This document shows, one piece after another, positions 18,931 through 27,870 of a DNA stretch of 64,000 nt (positions are counted from its first letter, which is position 1; each line of letters opens with the position of its first letter). Position numbers and translations under genes: made by a program. The notes below the pieces were generated by a model. That model was not told where the DNA came from and searched no databases. It worked only from the letters and a program-made list of their open reading frames with translations. The stretch covers positions 47,812 to 111,811 of the forward strand of contig NZ_CAJGZK010000010.1 in NCBI RefSeq assembly GCF_904846215.1. Reading direction: 5' to 3'. Source of the stretch: Psychrobacter glacincola (lineage in GTDB: Bacteria; Pseudomonadota; Gammaproteobacteria; Pseudomonadales; Moraxellaceae).

Positions 18931-18962
18931 TAAAAAAAGAGAGCATAGGCTCTCTTTTTTTT
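18931..18962. terminator. bidirectional terminator, ihfA / lipoprotein
   Basis: Stem of A7 GAGAGC pairing with GCTCTC T7 around a four-base ATAG loop, giving T-runs on both strands. Suits the convergent ihfA (plus) and the lipoprotein at 18993 (minus). Confidence 0.85.
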
Positions 18963-18992
18963 AGTGCAGTATTTTTATTACGAAAATAAAAA

Positions 18993-19349
18993 TTACTGAG
19001 CTGGTTCTTCAACTACAACTTCGTCAGCTGCGTCTACAGCTGGAGTTTCGCTAGCTACGTCAACGCTAGTAGTAGTACCATCTACAGGTACTTCAGCATC
19101 GATTTCGTCAGTAGCAGTAGCCATTTGAGCGTCAGCGATGTCAGCTTCAGCACCGGCTACAGCAGCTTCTGCTTCAGCAGGAACAGCTTCGCCAGCAACA
19201 GCAGCTTCGTCTAATTGCTCAGAAGCGTCAGTTACTTCTTCTTGCGCGTCAGATAAATCTTCAGCAGCGTTTTCTTTGTTGCTATCACAGGCAGTTAAGC
19301 CCATAGTTGCAGTCATGATACCAGCTAGAGCAAGTAATTTTAAGTTCAT
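18993..19349 (-). CDS. small Ala/Glu-rich lipoprotein, unknown function
   Basis: 118 residues from the ATG at 19349, which follows GGAG with an eight-base spacer; the frame stays open 18 codons further but without a better start. Residues 1-22 form a lipoprotein signal: MNLKLLALAGIMTATMGLTA followed by the lipobox Cys (LTAC). The mature part is acidic and of low complexity (Ala, Glu, Asp, Val, Thr) with a possible helical heptad-like stretch (EDLSDAQEEVTDASEQLDEA), no disulfides and no known domain. The residue after Cys is Asp, which in enterobacteria favours inner-membrane retention; whether that rule holds here is not known. The leader carries a terminator-like hairpin. Confidence 0.75.
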   Translation of the reverse strand: MNLKLLALAGIMTATMGLTACDSNKENAAEDLSDAQEEVTDASEQLDEAAVAGEAVPAEAEAAVAGAEADIADAQMATATDEIDAEVPVDGTTTSVDVASETPAVDAADEVVVEEPAQ

Positions 19350-19387
19350 AAGGTTTTCTCCGGGATAATTAAATGAGCAGTAGCAGC

Positions 19388-19426
19388 AAAAAAGGTTGAA
19401 CATCCAAGATATCTCGGATATTCAAC
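19388..19426 (-). promoter_or_regulatory. terminator-like hairpin in the lipoprotein leader
   Basis: On the minus strand GTTGAATATCC pairs with GGATGTTCAAC (one mismatch, 10-base loop), followed two bases later by six T. It lies about 45 bases before the lipoprotein start, so it is either an attenuator or the end of a small RNA encoded at about 19430-19550. Nothing else is supportable in the gap 19427-19827. Confidence 0.5.
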
Positions 19427-19827
19427 TAGTCTTAGTCACAGCTACTCAGCTTTCACGCATTCTATATGATTTCTTTCTGGATAGAAAGGGGTTGTACAAT
19501 TAAGTTACAATAAAATTGTAAATAGGCTTTTATTTTACCTATCTAACATAATTATCCATACAAAAAGTCAAATTAATCGACGTATAATCAACGACATCTG
19601 CTTATTACAGAGAAATTTCTTATGTCTGGTACTTTGTATCTGTTTGCGCCATTTATCATTTATGACAGCATAATAAATAACATAGCGGCTGAATAAATGA
19701 TGCCAAGTGATAGTCATAATAGCAGGCTGTAAAGATAGGCAATCAAAGGATTGAGCTAAAAACTACATAACATGAATAATAATCGATATGAGTGGCATAA
19801 GATATCGTATTTTTGGGGAGTAAGAGT

Positions 19828-20712
19828 ATGAAATGGCAAGGCAGACGCGGTAGTACCAACGTTCGCACCAGTAGTGGTGGCGGTAAGCTCATGGGCGGCG
19901 GTATCGGCGGTATCATTATTGCCGGTATTTTATGGCTGGTGTTTGGGGTAAATCCCATGACCGCATTACAGACAGGTCAAGAAGTCGCAGGCGGTGGTAA
20001 TACATCTACTGAACCAGCTACCAGTGACGATCGGGATACACAGTTTGTCAAAGTTGTCTTGGCGGATACTGAAGAGGTTTGGCATCAGATATTCAATGAG
20101 GGCGGTAGTACGTATAAAGAGCCGTCACTGATTTTATTTAATGGGCAAGTCAGTTCTGCCTGTGGTAGTGCCAGCTCAGCGACCGGTCCTTTTTATTGCC
20201 CAGGCGATCAAACAGTCTATTTGGATACGTCGTTTTTTGTAGAAATGCGTCAAAAGCTTGGTATCTCTGGTGATATCCAAAACTCAGGGGATAGTGACAA
20301 TCAAAATAAAGCTGGCGATTTTGCCCAAGCTTATGTGATCTCGCATGAAGTAGGTCACCATGTGCAGACACTGCTTGGTATTACTCAGCAAGTAAGTGAA
20401 GCCAGCCATCAAGTGACTCGTACACAAGCAAATAAATTGTCTGTACTGCAAGAGCTACAAGCCGACTGCTTTGCTGGTGTTTGGGCGCAGCGCAATCAAG
20501 AGCGCGTACAGTTTTTAGAGGCAGGTGATATCGACGAAGCCATCAATGCGGCAGGTCAAATTGGTGATGACCGCTTAGCACGTGCAGGCGGCGGGGCAGT
20601 AGCACCTGATAACTTTACTCATGGTACCAGCCAACAGCGTGTAGAGTGGTTTACGCGCGGTTTAGAGAGTGGCAATGTGCAAAGTTGTGATACGTTTAGC
20701 GGTGCTCTATAG
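19828..20712 (+). CDS. neutral zinc metallopeptidase (YpfJ / KPN_02809 family)
   Basis: 294 residues from the ATG at 19828, chosen over a TTG 15 bases upstream because GGGGAG sits eight bases before it. The start MKWQGRRGSTNVR and a glycine-rich loop lead to one membrane helix (about 29-45, GIGGIIIAGILWLVFGVNP). The peptidase domain follows: FNGQVSSACGSASSATGPFYCP, then the zinc motif HEVGHH (near 176-181), and LQELQADCFAGVWA as the third ligand helix. Probably anchored in the inner membrane with the domain outside; substrate unknown. Its TAG stop (20710-20712) is contributed by repeat copy 3. Confidence 0.9.
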   Translation: MKWQGRRGSTNVRTSSGGGKLMGGGIGGIIIAGILWLVFGVNPMTALQTGQEVAGGGNTSTEPATSDDRDTQFVKVVLADTEEVWHQIFNEGGSTYKEPSLILFNGQVSSACGSASSATGPFYCPGDQTVYLDTSFFVEMRQKLGISGDIQNSGDSDNQNKAGDFAQAYVISHEVGHHVQTLLGITQQVSEASHQVTRTQANKLSVLQELQADCFAGVWAQRNQERVQFLEAGDIDEAINAAGQIGDDRLARAGGGAVAPDNFTHGTSQQRVEWFTRGLESGNVQSCDTFSGAL

Positions 20713-20847
20713 TCAGGGAAAAGTAATATCGATACATCAAGTACTGCTGATATTAATTTTTCTTGCTTGCTGTGCCTACGCAGACAGAGGCTGCAAAAAA
20801 TTTATACCAGCAGTACTGTAGCGTTTTTGAGATATTTTAACTACATA
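20707..20847. repeat. 140-bp hairpin repeat, copy 3
   Basis: Orientation B (left end TATAGTCAGGGAAAAGTAATATCG). Begins inside the last codons of the metallopeptidase gene: the CTATAG end provides its stop. Stem TACTGCTG / CAGCAGTA; the right end has decayed to CTACATATA. Confidence 0.9.
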
Positions 20848-20916
20848 TAAGTCTACTGATCATAAAAAAAGCTATATTGATTGGTACAATAAAAATTTAT
20901 ATAGTAATGGTTAGAC

Positions 20917-20952
20917 ACAAAAAAGCCTGCAATTGATTGCAGGCTTTTTTGT
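20917..20952. terminator. bidirectional terminator
   Basis: Stem AGCCTGCAAT / ATTGCAGGCT, perfect over 10 bp, flanked by A and T runs on both sides. Serves the metallopeptidase from the left and the glycine-zipper lipoprotein from the right. Confidence 0.9.
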
Positions 20953-21005
20953 CAGCTATTGGGCTAGAGAATATCTTTAGTCAGAATATTTCTGCCAAAA
21001 TCTGA

Positions 21006-21245
21006 TTATCTAGTTTGGTCATAGATATAACCACCAGCGCCGCCAATAGCAGCACCAGCGAGTGCGCCACGAGCGATGTCTTTGCTATCGCCTTTACTTC
21101 TGATAAGTGCACCAGCAGCAGCGCCTGCAGTGGCAGCTTTTGCCGTATTACTCAAACCACTGTTGTATCCGTTAGTAGCACAGCCACCCATGATAAGAGC
21201 AGAGCTAGTAAGAGCTGTCATTGCGATAGTTTTAGCAAGTTTCAT
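21006..21245 (-). CDS. small glycine-zipper lipoprotein
   Basis: 79 residues. The signal peptide MKLAKTIAMTALTSSALIMG ends in a lipobox (MGGC, Cys22). The mature part has two Ala/Gly-rich segments separated by a charged turn: AAAGAL-IRSKGDSKDIA-RGALAGAAIGGAGGYIYD, the pattern of glycine-zipper 2TM (OsmB/SlyB-like) outer-membrane lipoproteins. A GGTGATATT stretch precedes the ATG as ribosome site. Role probably in envelope integrity or stress, by family analogy only. Ends before a shared terminator. Confidence 0.8.
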   Translation of the reverse strand: MKLAKTIAMTALTSSALIMGGCATNGYNSGLSNTAKAATAGAAAGALIRSKGDSKDIARGALAGAAIGGAGGYIYDQTR

Positions 21246-21442
21246 AATATCACCTATATAAGTCGTTAAGTTTAAAGTGCTAAGTACAGTATATATTTTA
21301 ATATGTTCTTAACACTTATAATAGCCCTTATCTGTGCATCCGGTCGTAGTAGAAACGCTAATCTTTGCAAGTAGGCTGTAAATTATGTTGCCTCACTGTG
21401 TCATTGATGGTGCCTTTGCTTAGGGTTATTGTATTTATAATG

Positions 21443-21507
21443 ATATAGGCAAAATATCCTAAAAACGCAGTACTTAATGTATCAATGTTACCTTTCACTG
21501 ATCATAG
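21443..21507. repeat. 140-bp hairpin repeat, copy 11 (internal deletion, 65 bp)
   Basis: Contains only the two outer arms joined: left AAAATATCCTAAAAACGC, then right AGTACTTAATGTATCAATGTTACC and TTTCACTGATCATAG. The central hairpin of about 75 bp is gone. Lies in the gap between the lipoprotein and rho (21246-21646), otherwise non-coding. Confidence 0.8.
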
Positions 21508-21559
21508 TAAGCTAACTGTTTTTGGAGGGAATGGTTGCTAATAATATAGCCAATAGTAA

Positions 21560-21593
21560 GAAAAACAAAAAGACTGCCTTGTAGGCAGCCTTT
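21560..21593 (-). terminator. Rho-independent terminator of rho
   Basis: Stem GGCTGCC / GGCAGTC (one G-T) on the minus strand followed by TTTTTGTTTTT, about 55 bases after the rho stop. Confidence 0.75.
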
Positions 21594-21646
21594 ATGAGTG
21601 AAACATTCACTATTTTTGAAACTTTATTGTAGTAAAAGATTTAAAA

Positions 21647-22915
21647 TCAATTTTGTGATTTACGCTTCATCTGCTCAAAGAACTCGTCATTAGTTTTTGC
21701 TTCTTTTAAGCGATCCAATAAGAATTCAGTGGCTTGTACACCGTCCATCGGCTGTAGCAATTTGCGCAGTATCCAAACCTTACGCAGTTTATCTTCATCA
21801 AGCAGACGCTCTTCACGGCGCGTACCAGATTTTTTGATGTTAATGGCTGGGAAGACGCGTTTTTCAGCCAAATCACGCTCAAGGGTAATTTCTTGGTTAC
21901 CAGTGCCCTTAAATTCTTCAAAGATAACACTGTCCATTTTACTACCCGTATCGATAAGCGCACTGGCAATAATGGTCAAGCTGCCACCTTCTTCAATGTT
22001 ACGAGCCGCACCAAAGAAACGTTTTGGGCGCTCAAGGGCATTGGCATCCAGACCACCGGTCAACACTTTACCTGATGACGGAATCACGGTGTTATAGGCA
22101 CGGGCAAGACGGGTAATCGAATCAAGCAAAATGACCACATCTTGCTTATGTTCAACCAAGCGCTTGGCTTTTTCGATGACCATCTCTGCAACCTGTACGT
22201 GGCGCTGTGGTGGCTCATCGAAGGTTGAGGCTACCACTTCACCGCGTACGGTACGTTCCATCTCGGTGACTTCTTCTGGACGCTCATCAATTAGCAATAC
22301 AATCAGGTAGCATTCAGGATTATTACGGGTAATCGATTGCGCTATCGTCTGCAGCAGCATCGTTTTACCGGCTTTGGGCGGTGCAACGATGATAGAACGC
22401 TGACCTTTACCAATCGGTGCAATCAAATCAATAATACGACCGGTCAAGTCCTCAGTGGTGCCGTTACCGAGCTCAAGCTTTAACTGCTCAGTTGGAAACA
22501 ATGGCGTTAAGTTTTCAAAGATAAGCTTATGACGTGAGCGGTCTGGCGTATCAAAGTTGATCTCACCGACTTTGAGTAGCGCAAAATAACGCTCAGAATC
22601 TTTTGGTGGACGAATCGTACCTGCGATACTGTCGCCAGTTTTTAGGCTAAAGCGGCGAATTTGGCTTGGGCTGACATAGATATCATCAGGACCTGCTAAA
22701 TACGAGCCTTCTGATGAGCGCAAAAAACCAAAACCGTCCGGGAGTACTTCGAGCACGCCATCACCATAGATGGCCTCTCCGTTACGGGCATGGGTTTTTA
22801 GAATGGCAAAGATAATGTCTTGTTTACGGCTACGTGCCATATTATCAAGACCCATCTCTTTGGCGATGGCCAGTAGCTCAGCGATTGTTTTTTTCTTTAA
22901 TTCAGTAAGATTCAT
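21647..22915 (-). CDS. rho: transcription termination factor Rho
   Basis: Hexameric RNA-dependent ATPase that ends transcription. From ATG 22915 ([10 protein letters not shown], the start used by E. coli Rho) it has 422 residues; the frame is open 13 codons further upstream without better support. N-terminal helix bundle and cold-shock RNA-binding domain ([27 protein letters not shown]), Walker [13 protein letters not shown]-loop and R-loop region ([18 protein letters not shown]), and [12 protein letters not shown]. trxA lies upstream on the same strand, as in E. coli, but here with its own terminator and a separate rho promoter. Confidence 0.97.
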   Translation of the reverse strand: MNLTELKKKTIAELLAIAKEMGLDNMARSRKQDIIFAILKTHARNGEAIYGDGVLEVLPDGFGFLRSSEGSYLAGPDDIYVSPSQIRRFSLKTGDSIAGTIRPPKDSERYFALLKVGEINFDTPDRSRHKLIFENLTPLFPTEQLKLELGNGTTEDLTGRIIDLIAPIGKGQRSIIVAPPKAGKTMLLQTIAQSITRNNPECYLIVLLIDERPEEVTEMERTVRGEVVASTFDEPPQRHVQVAEMVIEKAKRLVEHKQDVVILLDSITRLARAYNTVIPSSGKVLTGGLDANALERPKRFFGAARNIEEGGSLTIIASALIDTGSKMDSVIFEEFKGTGNQEITLERDLAEKRVFPAINIKKSGTRREERLLDEDKLRKVWILRKLLQPMDGVQATEFLLDRLKEAKTNDEFFEQMKRKSQN

Positions 22916-23261
22916 AGATAGGTCGTTAGCAGTTGATAAGATGAGAGATGCCATTATTCACAAATCACGACGGTGATTAAAACAATGGTATTAGGGCGAT
23001 AGAGGGTATATAAAGAGTTGAAATTTATGTAGGTTTGATTTTATGTATCAATTTATGAGCTTGTCGCAAGAGAGGCAGACAAGTTATAAAAGGTAAAGAA
23101 GTCTACATAAGAGTCTGCGTCAAAAACTCAATATCAGTCATTGTGTTTAGTCATTCGGTCAGTAGTGGTATTTAATAATGACGATGGTGTTTTTGTTGAT
23201 AAACACGAGGAGAGTAGCGACAAGATATTTAGGAAAACCATTAGTGTTCTCTTATCAGCAG

Positions 23262-23291
23262 ACTATACGGGCTTAAAGATAGTATTGTCAA
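23262..23291 (-). promoter_or_regulatory. strong sigma70-type promoter of rho
   Basis: On the minus strand TTGACA (23286-23291) and TATAGT (23262-23267) with an 18-base spacer. Transcription would start near 23255, giving a 5' leader of about 340 nt before ATG 22915. E. coli rho also has a long leader with Rho-dependent autoregulation. The leader (22916-23255) holds no convincing ORF. Confidence 0.75.
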
Positions 23292-23343
23292 TAATTTTTG
23301 CCAAAAAAGTCAGGTAATGCAGTTTTTTGCTTATAAAATCAAC

Positions 23344-23378
23344 AAAAAAGCCATTATCTGTATCCGATAATGGCTTTA
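23344..23378 (-). terminator. Rho-independent terminator of trxA
   Basis: AGCCATTATC / GATAATGGCT, perfect 10-bp stem with a seven-base loop, followed on the minus strand by six T. Separates trxA from the rho promoter just downstream. Confidence 0.9.
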
Positions 23379-23436
23379 ATATTTATGCTGCATCTAACGC
23401 ACTCGTTAAAAGTGATCAAAACAAGCAGGTGTTGAT

Positions 23437-23763
23437 TTACAAATGCTTATCTAACACTTTTGCCAATTCAGCTTTTGGCTGTAAGCCCATCACTGAATCT
23501 ACTTTTTCGCCATCTTTAAAGACGAATAGGGTAGGAATGTTACGGATACCAAAACGGCTTGCTGCTTGTGGGTTGTTATCAACGTCAACTTTAACGATTT
23601 TAACTTTACCTTGGTACTCAGTCGCTAAATCTTCTAAAATAGGCGCAATAGCTTTACAAGGACCACACCACGTTGCCCAAAAATCGACTAAAACAGGCAC
23701 ATCAGATTGTAGGACGTCTTGGTCAAAGTTGGCATCGGTGGTATTAACAATAAGGTCTGACAT
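23437..23763 (-). CDS. trxA: thioredoxin 1
   Basis: 108 residues from ATG 23763 ([13 protein letters not shown]), preceded by an AGAGAG site; the open frame begins 12 codons earlier but that part is not thioredoxin. Active site [14 protein letters not shown] with CGPC, the cis-Pro in [16 protein letters not shown], and Asp in LVDFWA. General cytoplasmic disulfide reductant. Placed upstream of rho, the same order as in enterobacteria. Confidence 0.97.
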   Translation of the reverse strand: MSDLIVNTTDANFDQDVLQSDVPVLVDFWATWCGPCKAIAPILEDLATEYQGKVKIVKVDVDNNPQAASRFGIRNIPTLFVFKDGEKVDSVMGLQPKAELAKVLDKHL

Positions 23764-24197
23764 AGTTTTTCTCTCTTGTTTTATTATTTCTATCACCAAC
23801 CATCAATAAATATGGGTTTCATATTAAACGGATGAATGGCTAAGGAATGTTAAGAAGGGGTAGAAATCTGCCATTATATTAACATGTTTGCCCAAAGTTG
23901 ACAGACGTACGCTGATTAAATTGTTTGACAATTACGATTAGCACAATAAATCGACACATAACACTACAGCTTATGGTCTATCCGTTACTTGCTTTAACGG
24001 TCGTCACCTTTTACTCAGTATTAATGGCTCTCGCTTACTTCATTTAAAAAATAGATCTTAATACGTCAGCAGTGCTTTTCTGTTTCAAAGTAGTTCAAAT
24101 ATATCTTAAGATTTTGTTATTTTTATTAAATTTTATACCTTTCCGCCTATTAATATACCTCCCTTAGCCAACCCATTATTATAAGTAGCTCACATTT
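23764..24197. other. intergenic region, divergent trxA / RluA-type gene
   Basis: 434 AT-rich bases. A minus-strand TATAAT (23873-23878) about 110 bases before trxA is a possible -10, with only a poor -35 (CTGTCA, 19-base spacer). No gene, hairpin or repeat copy seen. Confidence 0.4.
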
Positions 24198-24911
24198 ATG
24201 CCTTTTACAGATAAAGAAATTGACGCTTTTAATGCTGAAGAAAAAGCCCGCCCGCCTGAGTTTTTTCAAGCATTCGCGCAACAGGTTACCGTCTATGAAG
24301 ACGATGATATCTGGGTAGTTGATAAGCCAGCAGGATTATTGAGTGTTAATGGTAAGACATTAAAGATCAGTTTGCTTGCTCGCCTTGAGCGTGCCAATCC
24401 AGCAGTCAAATTGATTCATCGCCTTGATATGGATACCTCTGGGCTGCTTATTTTTGCCAAAAATCCTGCGGCACAAACCAATATCAGTAAGCAGTTTATT
24501 GATCGTTTGCCTCAAAAAAGCTATCAGGCACGGGTTTTTGGTCAATGGGAAAGCGTTGGCGCTACTGGTAAGATATCGGTACCCGTGCGCTATGAGCCAA
24601 GCACCAAGCCGCGCCATATCGTTGACCATGAGTGGTCAAAACATGCGCTGACTTTATATAAAGTATTGGCGCATGAAGAATGCAATGGGCAAACGGTCAC
24701 GCGAGTGATGCTAAAGCCTGTCACTGGCCGTAGTCATCAGCTGCGCGTCCATATGGTACATGTCGGACATGTGATGATTGGTGATCCGATTTATGCAGAA
24801 GGTATTGCCTTAGATATTGCGCCAAGACTGAATCTACATGCACAGCAGCTGCGTCTGAAGCATCCAACGCTTGGGGCGTGGATGGACTGGGAAAGCCTAA
24901 CGCCTTTTTAA
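24198..24911 (+). CDS. RluA-family pseudouridine synthase
   Basis: 237 residues without an S4 domain. The catalytic motif HRLDMDTSGLLIFAKN (near 74-89) carries the nucleophilic Asp; other family blocks are YEDDDIWVVDKPAGLLSV, LKPVTGRSHQLRVHM and GHVMIGDPIYAEG, with LHAQQLRLKHP near the end. Size and lack of S4 match RluA (23S U746 and tRNA U32), but target cannot be proved by eye. Solitary; a repeat copy follows 15 bases after the stop. Confidence 0.85.
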   Translation: MPFTDKEIDAFNAEEKARPPEFFQAFAQQVTVYEDDDIWVVDKPAGLLSVNGKTLKISLLARLERANPAVKLIHRLDMDTSGLLIFAKNPAAQTNISKQFIDRLPQKSYQARVFGQWESVGATGKISVPVRYEPSTKPRHIVDHEWSKHALTLYKVLAHEECNGQTVTRVMLKPVTGRSHQLRVHMVHVGHVMIGDPIYAEGIALDIAPRLNLHAQQLRLKHPTLGAWMDWESLTPF

Positions 24912-24925
24912 GCAATTTTTTCTAT

Positions 24926-25065
24926 CTATAGTCAAAATACTCTAAAAACGCTACGGTACTGCTGGTACAAATTTTTTGCAGCCTCTGTCTGCATGGGCAC
25001 AGCAAGCAAGAAAAATTGATACCAGCAGCACATCATGTGTCGATATTACTTTTCACTGACTATAA
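24926..25065. repeat. 140-bp hairpin repeat, copy 4
   Basis: Orientation A, full length. Stem TACTGCTGGTA / TACCAGCAGCA. Fills half of the gap between the pseudouridine synthase and the monooxygenase gene (24912-25211). Confidence 0.9.
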
Positions 25066-25211
25066 GCTTAGATGCTATTTTATAAAAGCGCTAAATTATA
25101 GTTTCTGCTGTTTCAAAACCAACTAAAATCCAGTAATATGAGAATATAATATTTTAGAGTACTTCTGTACTCTGAACATGAAATTCATTATGCAAAAACA
25201 AGGATCGTATT

Positions 25212-26849
25212 ATGCTTGATTTTACTACTGCCAGGCAGGCGGTTAAGAATCGTTTTAAAGCCAAACTCTATTCATCAGACACCCCTGCAGATTACGAGGT
25301 GCTGATTATCGGTGCTGGTATTGCGGGTATTAGTATGGCGTGTCATTTGCAGCAGCAGAGCTCGCAAAAGCGTCATCAAGGTTTTTTTAATGGTAAAAGT
25401 GCTAAGCAAAAAAAACACGCTAAAGTAAATAACAGCCATCGGTTTCTAATCGTAGAGAAACGCGAGGACTTGGGCGGTACATGGGATTTGTTTACTTATC
25501 CGGGTATTCGTTCTGACTCTGATGCGTTAACGTTTGGCTATAGCTTCCGGCCATGGCTAGACCATAAAATGCTTGCAAAAGGCGCAGACATTAAAAGCTA
25601 TATCGCTGACACGGCACGCGAGTTTAAGGTGATAGAACACATTCGCTATCAACATGAGCTACAGCAATTATCATGGTCAAGTAGCAGTCAACAATGGACG
25701 GCGATGATTAAAAATTATGCCAGCGGTGAAGTATTCACCTTAACCGCGAATTTTGTCGTTGGGGCGACCGGTTATTATGACTATGAGAGCGGTTATAGAC
25801 CACATTTTAAAGATGAAGAGCACTTCACAGGTGAAATCGTCCATCCGCAGCATTGGCAAGACACACAATACGACGATAAAAAAGTGGTTGTCATCGGTAG
25901 CGGGGCGACAGCGATGACGCTTATACCAGCATTGGTTGATGAAAGTAGCGAACAACGTGCCCAGCATGTAACGATGTTACAACGCTCACCGACTTATGTG
26001 GCAAGTGTACCGGGCGATGATCATGCGCTTGACTTGCTATCAGGTAAATTCTCACCTTTATCAAAGGCACAGGCCTATACCTTGCTACGCACACGCAATG
26101 TGATGTTTCAGCAGGGGGTTTATCGCACAGCGATGTATGCGCCTAAAGTCATAAAAGCGCTGTTAAACCATAGAGTCAAAAAAGAACTCAAAGGCAGCGG
26201 CGTGGATGTTGCCCATTTTAAGCCGGCGTATAATCCGTGGGAAGAGCGCTTATGTGCAGTACCTGACAGCGATTTGTTTCAAGCGTTGCATAGTAAGCGT
26301 GCGGAGGTAGTCACTGATACCATCAGTCATTTTACCGAGACGGGTATTGCCCTGACATCAGGCAAGCATTTAGAGGCTGATATCATTGTGACGGCAACGG
26401 GTCTTAAATTACAGATGCTCGGCGGCGCTGATTTATATGTTGACGGTCAGCCAGTGGATGTAGGCGCACGGATGACTTATAAAGCGGTACTGCTTGAGGG
26501 TGTACCCAATATGGCAATCATGTTCGGCTATACCAATGCGTCATGGACACTAAAGATTGATATGGCCTGTCAGTATGTGCTGCGTTTACTGAATTATATG
26601 CATAAAGAAGGCTATAAAACAGTATGTCCGCAGGCTGAGAGTGAGCAAGAGCAAGTAACTAGACAAGTAGTAATGCAGCCAGATACGGTACTTGGCGCAC
26701 TATCGGCAGGTTATGTCAGCCGTGCTAAAGATGAATTGCCGAAACAAGGCGACCGCTATCCGTGGCACGTTAATAATAATTATGTTACCGATCGCATCAT
26801 GCTCAAATACCGTAAAATCAAAGACGAATGGCTACAGTTTAGTCATTAA
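25212..26849 (+). CDS. flavin-containing Baeyer-Villiger-type monooxygenase, EthA-like
   Basis: 545 residues. FAD site GAGIAGISMACHL (near 34-46), GGTWDLFTYPGIRSDSD, the Baeyer-Villiger-type fingerprint FxGxxxHxxxW as FTGEIVHPQHW, and the NADPH site VIGSGATAMTLIPAL. The blocks YNPWEERLCAVPDSDLF, MFGYTNASWTLK and DELPKQGDRYPW match mycobacterial EthA closely. A lysine-rich insert of about 25 residues (about 52-78) interrupts the first Rossmann fold compared with EthA. Oxygenates ketones or sulfides with NADPH and O2; natural substrate unknown. AAGGATC before the ATG. Solitary. Confidence 0.85.
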   Translation: MLDFTTARQAVKNRFKAKLYSSDTPADYEVLIIGAGIAGISMACHLQQQSSQKRHQGFFNGKSAKQKKHAKVNNSHRFLIVEKREDLGGTWDLFTYPGIRSDSDALTFGYSFRPWLDHKMLAKGADIKSYIADTAREFKVIEHIRYQHELQQLSWSSSSQQWTAMIKNYASGEVFTLTANFVVGATGYYDYESGYRPHFKDEEHFTGEIVHPQHWQDTQYDDKKVVVIGSGATAMTLIPALVDESSEQRAQHVTMLQRSPTYVASVPGDDHALDLLSGKFSPLSKAQAYTLLRTRNVMFQQGVYRTAMYAPKVIKALLNHRVKKELKGSGVDVAHFKPAYNPWEERLCAVPDSDLFQALHSKRAEVVTDTISHFTETGIALTSGKHLEADIIVTATGLKLQMLGGADLYVDGQPVDVGARMTYKAVLLEGVPNMAIMFGYTNASWTLKIDMACQYVLRLLNYMHKEGYKTVCPQAESEQEQVTRQVVMQPDTVLGALSAGYVSRAKDELPKQGDRYPWHVNNNYVTDRIMLKYRKIKDEWLQFSH

Positions 26850-26892
26850 AATTTGCTAATTGCTAAGGTCTATTTTAGCCTAATTATTAGTC

Positions 26893-27831
26893 TTACTGAG
26901 CTTGATTGATAAAGTCGCTGACTTGTTTACTTAGCATTTTCCATAAGGTTTCTTGCGCGCTTTTACTGCCCCAAGCATTGTGCGGGCTAAATATTACGCG
27001 AGGATGCTCACCAAGGCTCAATAGGGGGTCATCCTCGGCGATTGGCTCCTGCTCAAACACATCACTACCGTAACCAAGGATTTGCTCACTATGTATAGCA
27101 TCAGTGAGCGCTTGGCTATCGACAATACCACCGCGCGCAACATTAATAAGCAGTGGTTTCTTAGTCATTTTTGCCAGTGTGTCTTTATTAATCAGATGCT
27201 TGGTGGCATCGTTTAAAGGGCAATGTAAGCTAATCACATCAGCACAAGCGAGCACCTCATCAAAGGCGGTATAGTCATCATTACGTGGCGTACGACCTTG
27301 GTGCTCCGCCCACAATACTGTCATGCCAAAAGCACGAGCAATATCAGTGACACGTTTACCAATGGTACCAATGCCAATAATACCCAGCGTTTTATCTTCT
27401 AAATCAATTAGTGGTATATCAAGTAAGCAAAAATTACCATTCTCTACCCACGTGCCGTCGATGACTTCATTATGATAATGCAGACCGGCACGCATGGCAT
27501 TTAACATCAGCATAAAGGTATGCTCAGGCACGCTTTTCACCGCGTAACCAGCGACGTTATATAAAGTGACGTTATGAGCAGCACAAGCCTCTTGGTCAAC
27601 GTTATTCATACCCGTAGCGGTCAGTTGAATGAGCTTCAGATTGGGTAGGTTAGCAATCACTTCAGCACTGATTTGCACTTTATTGGTAATGATAATATCC
27701 GCATTTTGACAGCGCTCAATAATCAGCGCTCGAGGTGTATCATTATAAGTAATGTAATCAGTAACGCCAGTCGGTGCTGGCAAGTCGACATTGTCAGAAA
27801 AAGTGCCTTTATCTAAAAAAACCGCTTGCAT
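26893..27831 (-). CDS. D-2-hydroxyacid dehydrogenase (glycerate/hydroxypyruvate-reductase type)
   Basis: 312 residues, NAD(P)H-dependent. The Rossmann motif is GIIGIGTIGKRV (near 150-161), followed by AFGMTVLWAEHQGR. The catalytic triad residues are present: Arg in INVARGGIVD, Glu in VFEQEP and His in SPHNAW. LTATGMNNVDQEA and VKSVPEHTFMLMLNAMR are typical of the glycerate dehydrogenase branch (HprA-like), but substrate (hydroxypyruvate, glyoxylate or other) cannot be fixed by eye. AAGGA precedes the ATG. Repeat copy 5 lies upstream. Confidence 0.82.
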   Translation of the reverse strand: MQAVFLDKGTFSDNVDLPAPTGVTDYITYNDTPRALIIERCQNADIIITNKVQISAEVIANLPNLKLIQLTATGMNNVDQEACAAHNVTLYNVAGYAVKSVPEHTFMLMLNAMRAGLHYHNEVIDGTWVENGNFCLLDIPLIDLEDKTLGIIGIGTIGKRVTDIARAFGMTVLWAEHQGRTPRNDDYTAFDEVLACADVISLHCPLNDATKHLINKDTLAKMTKKPLLINVARGGIVDSQALTDAIHSEQILGYGSDVFEQEPIAEDDPLLSLGEHPRVIFSPHNAWGSKSAQETLWKMLSKQVSDFINQAQ

Positions 27832-27870
27832 GATGATTCCTTATCTCGTTGTTATTTTAAATGAGCTTTG

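Noticed and set aside
19622..19696. 24-residue ORF starting MSGTLYLF
   Set aside because: No ribosome site and no supporting context; chance ORF in AT-rich DNA.
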